From Lentisphaeria bacterium (GTDB taxonomy: Bacteria; Verrucomicrobiota; Lentisphaeria; Victivallales; UBA1829), in NCBI GenBank assembly GCA_019408975.1, contig DXVA01000141.1, forward strand, positions 1,110 to 10,974: 9,865 nucleotides of DNA. Reading direction: 5' to 3'. The stretch's first letter is position 1. Each line of letters starts with the position of its first letter. Position numbers and translations under genes: made by a program. Below, piece by piece: positions 1 to 6,228 of this stretch. Below the pieces are notes generated by a model. That model worked only from the letters and a program-made list of their open reading frames with translations. It was not told where the DNA came from and did not search any database.

Positions 1-69
1 GTCGCACAGATCGTAAGAAAAGTTGCGTCCAACGTTGACGAACTCCGGAAATATGTCAATTCCAAATAA
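1..69 (+). CDS. 3' end of an unidentified gene (C-terminal 22 residues)
   Basis: An open frame enters at base 1 and ends at a TAA at 67-69. The visible C-terminus finishes with VDELRKYVNSK and looks like an amphipathic helix rich in Val, Arg and Lys. That is too little to assign a family. The stop is only 16 bases before the ATG of the pseudopilin-like gene, and that gene's ribosome binding site lies in the gap, so the two are probably co-transcribed. It is read as the end of a gene because the frame stays open from the window edge and a good ribosome binding site follows directly. The identity is unknown. Confidence 0.6.
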   Translation, partial: VAQIVRKVASNVDELRKYVNSK

Positions 70-85
70 GTAACGGGAGGAATCC

Positions 86-850
86 ATGCAGCAAATTACG
101 GAAAGAAAGTGCTCCGCGGAAGGAACAGGAAAAGGTGTTTTCACCTTGATCGAGCTCCTCATCGTGATTTCGATCATCGCAATTCTTGCCGCCCTGCTGC
201 TTCCTGCACTGGGCAAGGCGCGGGAAGCGGCGCAGGGAAGCAAATGCATGAGCAACCAGAAGCAGATCGGACTGGCAACTCACATGTATCTCGGCGACTG
301 GAACGATTATTTCCCCGGAAGGGGCGAATGGAGCATGGGACAGTATTACTGGACCAACCGGATCGCCTCCTATCTGAATCTTCCCACAAAATTGGGAAAC
401 AATGGAAATTACATCATTGACAAGGAGAGCCGCTGTTCGGTTCTTGCCTGTCCGTCCAGCAAGCCGGAACAGCGCTTCACCGATTATGTCAACTATTCCA
501 ATGACAACAGTGCGATGTTCGGCAAGGACGGACTCAGCTATTCCGTCAATCAGCGCCTGGCATTGCCATACAAACAGGATGGAACTGTCGATGCGGCAGG
601 CGTATACTTCAGCGGGGGAAACCGGATGACCGTGGTCAAAAGGCCTTCGACAACCATATGGACCGGCGAAATCGACAGCGGTTCGAATGTCCGGATCTGG
701 CTGGACTACACGGAACACAATACTGTCAACTATCAGCACAACACCAGGGTGAATCTCTGTTATGCGGACGGAAGCGTGGGGGCAAGAAAACCCCTTATTA
801 CTTGCAACGAAATCACACACCCGAATCTTCTGTTGTGGAGTCCCTTCTGA
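86..850 (+). CDS. Pseudopilin-like protein with H-x9-DG motif
   Basis: A 254-residue protein with a type IV pilin-like N-terminus. A polar leader of about 17 residues is followed by FTLIELL (F19 to L25), with the conserved Glu at residue 23, then a long hydrophobic helix and LLPALGKAREAA. This marks a class III (prepilin) signal that would anchor the protein in the inner membrane by one N-terminal helix, with the globular part outside. Near the C-terminus H218, nine residues, then D228-G229 match the H-x9-DG motif of the processing-associated domain found with these proteins in Lentisphaerota, Planctomycetota and Verrucomicrobiota. The residue before the Phe is Val, with Gly one position further back, so the canonical G|F cleavage site is shifted. 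The start is chosen for GGGAGG at 75-80, five bases before the ATG. These proteins occur in many paralogues per genome; the role is unproven, possibly surface display linked to polysaccharide use. The family call is secure, the function is not. Confidence 0.9.
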   Translation: MQQITERKCSAEGTGKGVFTLIELLIVISIIAILAALLLPALGKAREAAQGSKCMSNQKQIGLATHMYLGDWNDYFPGRGEWSMGQYYWTNRIASYLNLPTKLGNNGNYIIDKESRCSVLACPSSKPEQRFTDYVNYSNDNSAMFGKDGLSYSVNQRLALPYKQDGTVDAAGVYFSGGNRMTVVKRPSTTIWTGEIDSGSNVRIWLDYTEHNTVNYQHNTRVNLCYADGSVGARKPLITCNEITHPNLLLWSPF

Positions 851-860
851 TCAATCAGAA
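845..860 (+). repeat. 16-base interrupted palindrome across the pseudopilin stop codon
   Basis: TTCTGAT at 845-851 and ATCAGAA at 854-860 are perfect inverted repeats separated by CA. The element includes the TGA stop (848-850) of the pseudopilin-like gene and lies 28 bases before the ATG of the beta-helix gene. As RNA it could form a 6-bp stem with a 4-base loop; as DNA it has the two-fold symmetry of a small operator. No T-run follows, so it is not an intrinsic terminator. The symmetry is seen directly; any regulatory role is inference. Confidence 0.35.
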
Positions 861-888
861 ATCCAATACATAAAAATAAGGAAGAAAA

Positions 889-2694
889 ATGAAATTTTCC
901 AGGACATTGACAACACTCTCTGCACTGCTGTTTGCCTCCATGGCACTGCACAGCGCAGAAATTGCCCCGGGACAGACCAGGTTTCCCAAAGGGGTCTACA
1001 AGGTAACGGAAAACATCACGTTTGAACAGCCGGTCACCTTTGAAGAAGGGGCTCTTCTGGACATTGCCGCGGGCGTCACCGTCACCTTCAAGGGAGCCTT
1101 TTCCGCAGGGAAAGGACAGGTCTTCGCCGGAGCAGGCAATGTCGCGGGACTGCATAAGCTCACGCCGGAATGGTTCGGTGCGAAAGGCGACGGAAAAACC
1201 GACGATACCGCGGCCATGCAGAAGGCGCTCAGCACCTTCAGGGACGCGGGGTTCTGGTATGGCGGGGAAAAAGGCTGCGACGTTCTTGTGCTGCGCGGCG
1301 CGTATCTCGTGAAGTCCCTGAACGCCGACACGACCAATCTCAACATCCATTCGGAAAACGCCTGGCTGATCGCCTCGCCCGAGGGGAAACACCCGTATCT
1401 GATCCGCTTCACGAAGCAGTTCTGCTCCATCACCGGCTATCTGAGCATCGAAGGAAGCTACAATCTGGGTTATGACTGTGTCATCAATGTGAACTCGCGC
1501 CACTTCCGCGCGGACAACGTCATCATCTGGCGCGCCAAGCTTCCGTGGAGATTCGGCAACACGGAGTGGGCGGAGAAACCCTCTCCGGTTCAGGTGGAAC
1601 TCGGCGACAGCGAAAACACGCTGAGCGGCTGTTCGACCGTCCACTGCATCCGGGGCGTCGAGCTGATCGGAACGGAAACCATCGCGGTGTTCAACAACTC
1701 CCTGATCTACTCCTATCCATGGACACTGCCGAACGGAGATCCGCGCAAGGCCGCATGGGAGGCCGAGGACGCCACACTGGTCCGCTGCATCGGTTCGATG
1801 GTCTACTTCACCGGCAGCAAACTGTGCAACTTCACGCCCGCTTATCCGATCGTCGAAGTGCAGCCGCTGAAAAACACGAACAGACAGTATTACAGCAAAT
1901 ACGGCGGAGCGTTTCTCTTCAACACCCATATTGAAGGCGGCAATTTCTTCAAGGCGGCGAATCCCAAAAAGATCCGCACGCAGAGCTGGAAAGGGGTTCC
2001 CGTGGACCAGCAGTCGATCAGCCTGAGCCTGATCTCCTGCGGCGGCTATGTTTCCGGAGCCTCCATTCCGATCAACACCGATCCGCTGTTCACCGGAACG
2101 ATTGTTGTGCAGAACTGCAACTTCTACACGGACATCCTCGGCGGCGCGGCATACGAGTCCACGATTTTCGCAAAAATCGGAAACCCATCCGCGCCGATCA
2201 AGGTCGACAACCTGAGTCTGCGCAACAACTACATCAATGGTCTCGGCGCCATCGCCGGCGGAATGGCCCTCTTCGAGGACCGCCTGATCTTCGACGGACG
2301 GAAGAGCGCACAGGAGATTACACCTGAAGGAACACGGCTCGTATTCACAGCGCCGGCAGTCACGACAGATACTCCGCACTTCGCCGCCTGCTACAACAAC
2401 TCGACCGGAGAATTCACAGTTCCAGTCGGCGGTCTTGACAATGTGCGAATTACAGCGGGCATTCATTATGCAGATGGGAAATGGGATGACCAGAGCCAGA
2501 TCATTGTAATGAAAAACGCTGCTCCCGTTCATATCGGCACCATCACAGGTCCTGCGGGATCAGTCACCGTGACACTGCCGCGCCTGGAAAAAGGCGATGT
2601 GATCCGGATTGAAGCAAAAACAGCAAACGGCAAGCGGGCACTGGCACCGGATGGCGCCATGAATATGTTCCAGATTGTAGCAAGCCGTTATTAA
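889..2694 (+). CDS. Secreted right-handed beta-helix protein (Pectate_lyase_3 type) with C1q-like C-terminus
   Basis: A 601-residue protein. Residues 1 to about 23 form a Sec signal peptide (MKFSRT, then a hydrophobic LLFASMAL core, cleavage likely near HSA|E), so it is exported. After a short beta-rich lead-in, EWFGAKGDGKTDDT at residues 94-107 is the hallmark entry motif of the Pectate_lyase_3 family, a right-handed parallel beta-helix shared by polygalacturonases, GH55-like enzymes and phage tail spikes. The helix appears to run to about residue 475. Residues about 482-601 differ: YNNSTGEFTVPV followed by short beta strands resembles a C1q/TNF-like jelly roll, often a trimerisation or sugar-binding module. 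A pectin, rhamnogalacturonan or other polysaccharide substrate is plausible, but I see no catalytic triad that settles hydrolase versus lyase. The ribosome binding site AAGGAAG lies just before the ATG. The gene is more G+C-rich than those downstream. A purely structural, non-catalytic role cannot be excluded. Confidence 0.85.
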   Translation: MKFSRTLTTLSALLFASMALHSAEIAPGQTRFPKGVYKVTENITFEQPVTFEEGALLDIAAGVTVTFKGAFSAGKGQVFAGAGNVAGLHKLTPEWFGAKGDGKTDDTAAMQKALSTFRDAGFWYGGEKGCDVLVLRGAYLVKSLNADTTNLNIHSENAWLIASPEGKHPYLIRFTKQFCSITGYLSIEGSYNLGYDCVINVNSRHFRADNVIIWRAKLPWRFGNTEWAEKPSPVQVELGDSENTLSGCSTVHCIRGVELIGTETIAVFNNSLIYSYPWTLPNGDPRKAAWEAEDATLVRCIGSMVYFTGSKLCNFTPAYPIVEVQPLKNTNRQYYSKYGGAFLFNTHIEGGNFFKAANPKKIRTQSWKGVPVDQQSISLSLISCGGYVSGASIPINTDPLFTGTIVVQNCNFYTDILGGAAYESTIFAKIGNPSAPIKVDNLSLRNNYINGLGAIAGGMALFEDRLIFDGRKSAQEITPEGTRLVFTAPAVTTDTPHFAACYNNSTGEFTVPVGGLDNVRITAGIHYADGKWDDQSQIIVMKNAAPVHIGTITGPAGSVTVTLPRLEKGDVIRIEAKTANGKRALAPDGAMNMFQIVASRY

Positions 2695-2703
2695 AACAGG
2701 GAA

Positions 2704-2770
2704 ACGGGGAAGAACACGTATTGAAGGCGAAGTCCGGAAAAAACGGAATGCTGAACGTGTTCCTCTCCGT
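2704..2770 (+). promoter_or_regulatory. Long inverted repeat (16-base arms) between beta-helix and rhamnosidase genes
   Basis: Bases 2704-2719 are complementary to 2755-2770 at 14 of 16 positions; one exception is a G-U wobble and the other an A-C mismatch. The 35-base loop holds a smaller hairpin, TCCG 2733-2736 with CGGA 2744-2747. The structure nearly fills the 97-base gap. Only a short TTTT (2779-2782) follows, ten bases later, so it is a poor intrinsic terminator. It could be a partial terminator or attenuator, an RNA stabiliser or processing site, or a paired operator. The rhamnosidase start codon lies 21 bases after the 3' arm. Confidence 0.5.
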
Positions 2771-2791
2771 CCTTAAAGTTTTGAAGATTGT

Positions 2792-4453
2792 ATGAAACAA
2801 GAAAAAATTATAAATCATTCCGCATTGCCCCGGGCAATTGCCGGAGGAATTCGAGATCCGCGGGTGCGTCGTTACGTGGCGCCCTCCCGGATCGTCTCTG
2901 TTTCCGGAGATGTCCGGGAAGCAGAACGACTGATTGGAAGCACTGAAATTCAAAGTTACGCATACAGTTCCATGCCGGTCTGCCTTCTGGCACCCGGCTC
3001 GGACCTTGTACTGGATTTTGGCTGTGAACTCCCGGGAGGTGTCCGGATTGTCACTGCACCGAATGGTACGTTTCTTTCCAGAGTCCGCCTGACCTTTGGC
3101 GAATCTGTCTCAGAAGCACTGGGGGTGCCGAACAACGATCATGCAGTGCATCAGACAATACTGACACTCCCGCCTACTGGCATGACGGAATACGGGAATA
3201 CCGGATTCCGTTTTCTCCGTCTGGAGGTTCCGCAGGATGCAGAACGGCCTCTCGAACTGATTTCAGTTTTTGCGGTTGCGCTGTTCCGCGATTTGGAGTA
3301 TGTCGGGAGTTTTCACTGTAACGATGAACGGCTCAACCAGATCTGGAAAACCGCTGCTTATACTGTTCACGCAAATATGCAGGACTACCTGTATGACGGA
3401 ATCAAACGCGACCGGATGGTCTGGCTCGGAGACCTTTACCCGGAAACCCGAACCGTTCTTGCTGTTTTCGACGATACAGAATGTGTTGAAAACACACTCG
3501 ATTTTGCCATTCAGCACACGCCGGAAGGAGCCTGGATCAATGAAACCAGTTCTTACGCGGCTTGGTGGGTCGTCTGCCAGTTCGAATGGTATCTTCGGCG
3601 TGGCCGCATTGAATATCTCCGCAAACAGCATTCCGCGCTGCGCTCCATTGTGCATCAACTGGCGGGATGTGTAGATGAGAACGGTGTGGAACATTTGCCG
3701 GAAACCCGTTTTCTGGACTGGCCAAGCCGGAACGATCCGGATGCAACTCATGCCGGCTTGCAGGGATTGCTTTCCTGGAGCTTCCGCTGTGCAGGCGCAA
3801 TGGCGGAAACCCTGGGAGATGAATCTCTCAAAAAGCTTTGCGATCTTACGGGAAAAAGATTGTTGCGAGCCTCCATACCGCGGACGGAAAACAAGAGTGC
3901 GGCTGCAATGCTGACACTCGGGCATGTTGCAGTCCCGTGGGTAAAGGAGATCCTTCAGAAAAATCCGGAACGGGGTGTCAGCACTTTTTACGGATATTTC
4001 GTTCTGGAGGCACTGGCAAGTTTTGGGGACCTGAAGTGCGCTCTTGAGCTCATCCGCCATTACTGGGGCGCAATGCTTGATTACGGTGCAACCACGTTCT
4101 GGGAGGATTTTGACCTTGACTGGATCCGGAATGCTTCCCGAATTGACGAGTATCCGAAGAAAGGCTGTGACGATCTTCATGCTGATTTCGGTAAATACTG
4201 TTATCAGGGGCTTCGACACAGTTTCTGCCATGGATGGGCAGGAGGTCCTGCGGCATTTCTGAGTGAGCATATTCTCGGTGTCCGTCCTCTGGCTCCGGGC
4301 TTCCGCCGGGTTGCTGTAAAACCGGAATTCACCGGGCTTCAGGAGCTTTCCGGTTCGGTGCCGACTCCATATGGCCCCATCAGAATATCCGGTACTCCGG
4401 AGGACTGGCACTGGGAGGCTCCGGAAGAGATTGAAGTTGTTACTGAAAAATAA
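2792..4453 (+). CDS. GH78-like alpha-L-rhamnosidase, cytoplasmic
   Basis: A 553-residue protein of the alpha-L-rhamnosidase (alpha/alpha)6-barrel family, which removes terminal L-rhamnose from glycosides or oligosaccharides. About 180 N-terminal residues are beta-rich (for example VLDFGCELPGGVRI). The barrel then shows DGIKRDRMVWLGD (202-214), TTFWEDFD (434-441) and HSFCHGWAGGP (476-486), ending with LGVRPLAPGFRRVAVKP and a short beta domain, all matching GH78 landmarks. E438 lies in the motif usually assigned to the general base. The first motif lacks the extra Glu of the classical DCPQRDER form, leaving D202 and D207 as acidic candidates. The protein is shorter than most GH78 enzymes (about 700-1100 residues), lacking their extra beta domains. 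There is no signal peptide, so it likely acts on imported oligosaccharides. The ribosome binding site is weak (GAAGA near 2783-2787). Rhamnose specificity is inferred from family; related sugars such as unsaturated uronides are possible. Confidence 0.85.
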   Translation: MKQEKIINHSALPRAIAGGIRDPRVRRYVAPSRIVSVSGDVREAERLIGSTEIQSYAYSSMPVCLLAPGSDLVLDFGCELPGGVRIVTAPNGTFLSRVRLTFGESVSEALGVPNNDHAVHQTILTLPPTGMTEYGNTGFRFLRLEVPQDAERPLELISVFAVALFRDLEYVGSFHCNDERLNQIWKTAAYTVHANMQDYLYDGIKRDRMVWLGDLYPETRTVLAVFDDTECVENTLDFAIQHTPEGAWINETSSYAAWWVVCQFEWYLRRGRIEYLRKQHSALRSIVHQLAGCVDENGVEHLPETRFLDWPSRNDPDATHAGLQGLLSWSFRCAGAMAETLGDESLKKLCDLTGKRLLRASIPRTENKSAAAMLTLGHVAVPWVKEILQKNPERGVSTFYGYFVLEALASFGDLKCALELIRHYWGAMLDYGATTFWEDFDLDWIRNASRIDEYPKKGCDDLHADFGKYCYQGLRHSFCHGWAGGPAAFLSEHILGVRPLAPGFRRVAVKPEFTGLQELSGSVPTPYGPIRISGTPEDWHWEAPEEIEVVTEK

Positions 4454-4569
4454 AACAGAAAATACGCGGTTGAACGGAAGATGTCGCCGTTTTCATCCGG
4501 CGGAAAACCGGGAGAAGAGTTTGTCTTCCCTCAAATCTGCGCATTTTTTCAGGATAGAGTTACAAACAG

Positions 4570-4576
4570 AAAGGAA
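4570..4576 (+). promoter_or_regulatory. Ribosome binding site that sets the start of the first amidohydrolase gene
   Basis: AAAGGAA lies six bases before ATG 4583. The longer reading frame opens at ATG 4481, but that would add 34 residues with no family resemblance and has no comparable site. A closer ATG at 4577 abuts the site with no spacer. ATG 4583 puts the FFDVN motif near the N-terminus, as is normal for the family. Confidence 0.65.
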
Positions 4577-4582
4577 ATGCAA

Positions 4583-5350
4583 ATGGAAGATTTGACTTTT
4601 TTTGATGTGAATTGTCAAATCGGCACTCCGATGTGCGGCTGTCTGGAGTTTGCCTCAAAGACAGAAGATTTAATAAAAGAGCTGGATTTTGCTGGAATCA
4701 GCAAAGCGGTTGTCAGCCATGTCAACACACCTTCAGGAGGAGCCGTTCTCGGCAATCATTTCGTCAACCGTGCTCTGCGGGAAGACACAGAACAGCGCCT
4801 TATTGGATGCTGGTGTATTTTGCCGGAGTGCCTCAATGAGAACATTCCATCAGGTGAAAACCTGTGTCGGGAAATGAAGGAAAAACGGATCGGAATGCTG
4901 GAAATCTGCCCGGTTTCCCATCGCTGGGTTCCTCACAGAATAACGATAGGAAAGCTGTTTGATATGCTTGCCGAGCACAAGATCCTTATCAAAACCAGCG
5001 TCCAGGAAATGGGTTCCTGGAATGAATTCTATAATCTTGTCGAACGCTTTCCTCGCAACCGTTTTCTGATTACGAACACAAATCTCTGGGGATGTGACCG
5101 TTATATCAGACCCCTGTTTGAAACTACAGACAAGGTTTTTATGGAACTTTCCGAATACTGGGTTGCCGAAGGCATTGCCAATCTTGTCGAACGATATGGC
5201 GCAGATCACCTGCTTTATGGTTCCGGCTATCCCAGTTGGACACATGTCAGTCAAATGATGAATATCAAACATGCGAAGATTTCCGAATCGGATCGAAGAA
5301 AAATCGCATCAGGAAATCTGGAACGGCTGCTGGAGGAGGCACAATTATGA
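4583..5350 (+). CDS. Amidohydrolase-fold protein lacking all metal ligands (probable pseudoenzyme)
   Basis: A 255-residue protein with the order of elements of the Amidohydro_2 TIM-barrel family. The usual D-x-H-x-H after strand 1 reads FFDVNCQIG (N10, Q12); the strand-5 His is replaced in LIKTS (K137); the strand-6 GH is replaced in ITNTN (N165); and the strand-8 GTD is replaced in YGSGYP (G215). The surrounding sequence aligns well with the downstream partner, for example VERYGADHLLYGSGYP against VHGAGSERILFGTDLP. So the fold is kept but the metal site is gone. It probably has no hydrolase activity of the usual kind; it may be a partner or regulator of the next protein, or use a different chemistry. 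The stop overlaps the next start by four bases, implying translational coupling. No signal peptide. The family call is fairly sure; the pseudoenzyme call rests on my alignment by eye. Confidence 0.8.
   Translation: MEDLTFFDVNCQIGTPMCGCLEFASKTEDLIKELDFAGISKAVVSHVNTPSGGAVLGNHFVNRALREDTEQRLIGCWCILPECLNENIPSGENLCREMKEKRIGMLEICPVSHRWVPHRITIGKLFDMLAEHKILIKTSVQEMGSWNEFYNLVERFPRNRFLITNTNLWGCDRYIRPLFETTDKVFMELSEYWVAEGIANLVERYGADHLLYGSGYPSWTHVSQMMNIKHAKISESDRRKIASGNLERLLEEAQL
5332..5339 (+). promoter_or_regulatory. Ribosome binding site for the second amidohydrolase gene
   Basis: GGAGGAGG lies inside the end of the preceding gene, seven bases before ATG 5347. It favours this start over an in-frame ATG at 5236 that would overlap the upstream gene by more than 100 bases and add unrelated residues. 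Confidence 0.75.
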
Positions 5351-6165
5351 GCGTAAAACCTTTTTTTATGTCAAATAAACTGGCAAATGCATTCTGGGAA
5401 AATGAATTTGTCCCGGACTGTCCCATCTATGACATGCACGGCCATATGGGGGAACATAATGCAATTACCTTTCCTCTGGCGGCTACAGAGAATATGGCGG
5501 CACATCTCAGGCGTATCCATGGTAAAGTGGTCTTCTGTCATCACTGGGCGCTGTTCACATCGGAATTCACCAATGCAGACTGTTATGAAATAGCAAAACG
5601 CTATTCGGATATTTTCCGGATTTATATTGCAGTCAATCCCCATTATCCGGATCTTATGCAGCAGGATATGGCAATGTATGACACCTGGAAACCTCTGGCT
5701 GTAGGATTCAAAATTCTGGCAGACTATCATCTGGTCAAAGTCTCAGATCCGCGCTATGCGCCCGTATTGGAGCGCGCGGATGACGAAAAGGCGCTGGTTT
5801 TGTTCCACACCTGGGGTGGAAGCCTGTTTGACGGCCCGGATGAACTGCGCAAAGTCGTAAAGAAATATCCGAACATCCGCTATGTCATCGGGCATTCGTT
5901 CTCCGGAATGTGGGACGATGCCATACAGCTTGTCAAAGATTATCCGGAAAATGTCTACCTGGAGCTGACCAGTATCCCCGGGCGTGCCGGCGTAATAGAA
6001 ACGCTTGTGCATGGTGCCGGCTCCGAACGGATTCTCTTCGGGACCGATCTGCCGTGGTTTGATGAATACCAGGCCGTCGGAGGAATCGTCGGCGCAAAAA
6101 TCACGGAAGAGGATATGCATAATATCCTTCACAGAAATGCCCAGCGCCTGATTCCCGGATTCTGA
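5347..6165 (+). CDS. Amidohydrolase family metal-dependent hydrolase
   Basis: A 272-residue Amidohydro_2 TIM-barrel protein with a complete set of expected ligands: YDMHGHMG (H31 and H33), LFHTWGG (H154), VIGHSFSG (H183) and FGTDLPW (D234). These normally hold one divalent metal that activates water, or in related decarboxylases assists C-C cleavage. Members act on lactones, cyclic amides or carboxylates. Next to a rhamnosidase and a sugar dehydrogenase, opening of a sugar lactone (as done by L-rhamnonolactone and L-fuconolactone hydrolases of the same superfamily) is an attractive but unproven guess. It is cytoplasmic, with no signal peptide. The ATGA overlap with the degenerate upstream paralogue suggests coupled translation and perhaps a heteromer. 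It is followed by a 63-base gap. Confidence 0.88.
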   Translation: MSVKPFFMSNKLANAFWENEFVPDCPIYDMHGHMGEHNAITFPLAATENMAAHLRRIHGKVVFCHHWALFTSEFTNADCYEIAKRYSDIFRIYIAVNPHYPDLMQQDMAMYDTWKPLAVGFKILADYHLVKVSDPRYAPVLERADDEKALVLFHTWGGSLFDGPDELRKVVKKYPNIRYVIGHSFSGMWDDAIQLVKDYPENVYLELTSIPGRAGVIETLVHGAGSERILFGTDLPWFDEYQAVGGIVGAKITEEDMHNILHRNAQRLIPGF

Positions 6166-6228
6166 ACTGACCGGCAGAAATCGTTTTTCAAAACCGGAAA
6201 CAGGGATTTTAAAAGGAACAGGAAAACT

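Noticed and set aside
760..2532. A 590-codon open frame on the - strand opposite the beta-helix gene
   Set aside because: The + strand frame has a signal peptide, a ribosome binding site and a clear family motif. The antisense protein is Arg/Val/Cys-rich with no recognisable domain and is explained by G/C-ending codons on the coding strand.
3263..4411. A 382-codon open frame on the - strand opposite the rhamnosidase gene
   Set aside because: It lies wholly within a gene with clear GH78 motifs, resembles no family, and is best explained as a codon-bias shadow.
4484..4545. Possible terminator in the gap after the rhamnosidase: short stems (4485-4489 with 4498-4502; a bulged one at 4510-4530) and TTTTTT at 4544-4549 region
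   Set aside because: The stems are short or bulged and separated from the T-run by more than ten bases, unlike the clean terminator at 9642-9690.
4481..4582. 34-residue N-terminal extension of the first amidohydrolase from ATG 4481
   Set aside because: It has no homology-like features, and AAAGGAA at 4570-4576 points to ATG 4583, where the family-typical N-terminus begins.
5236..5346. Upstream in-frame ATG for the second amidohydrolase
   Set aside because: It would overlap the preceding gene by more than 100 bases and has no ribosome binding site, whereas GGAGGAGG correctly precedes ATG 5347.
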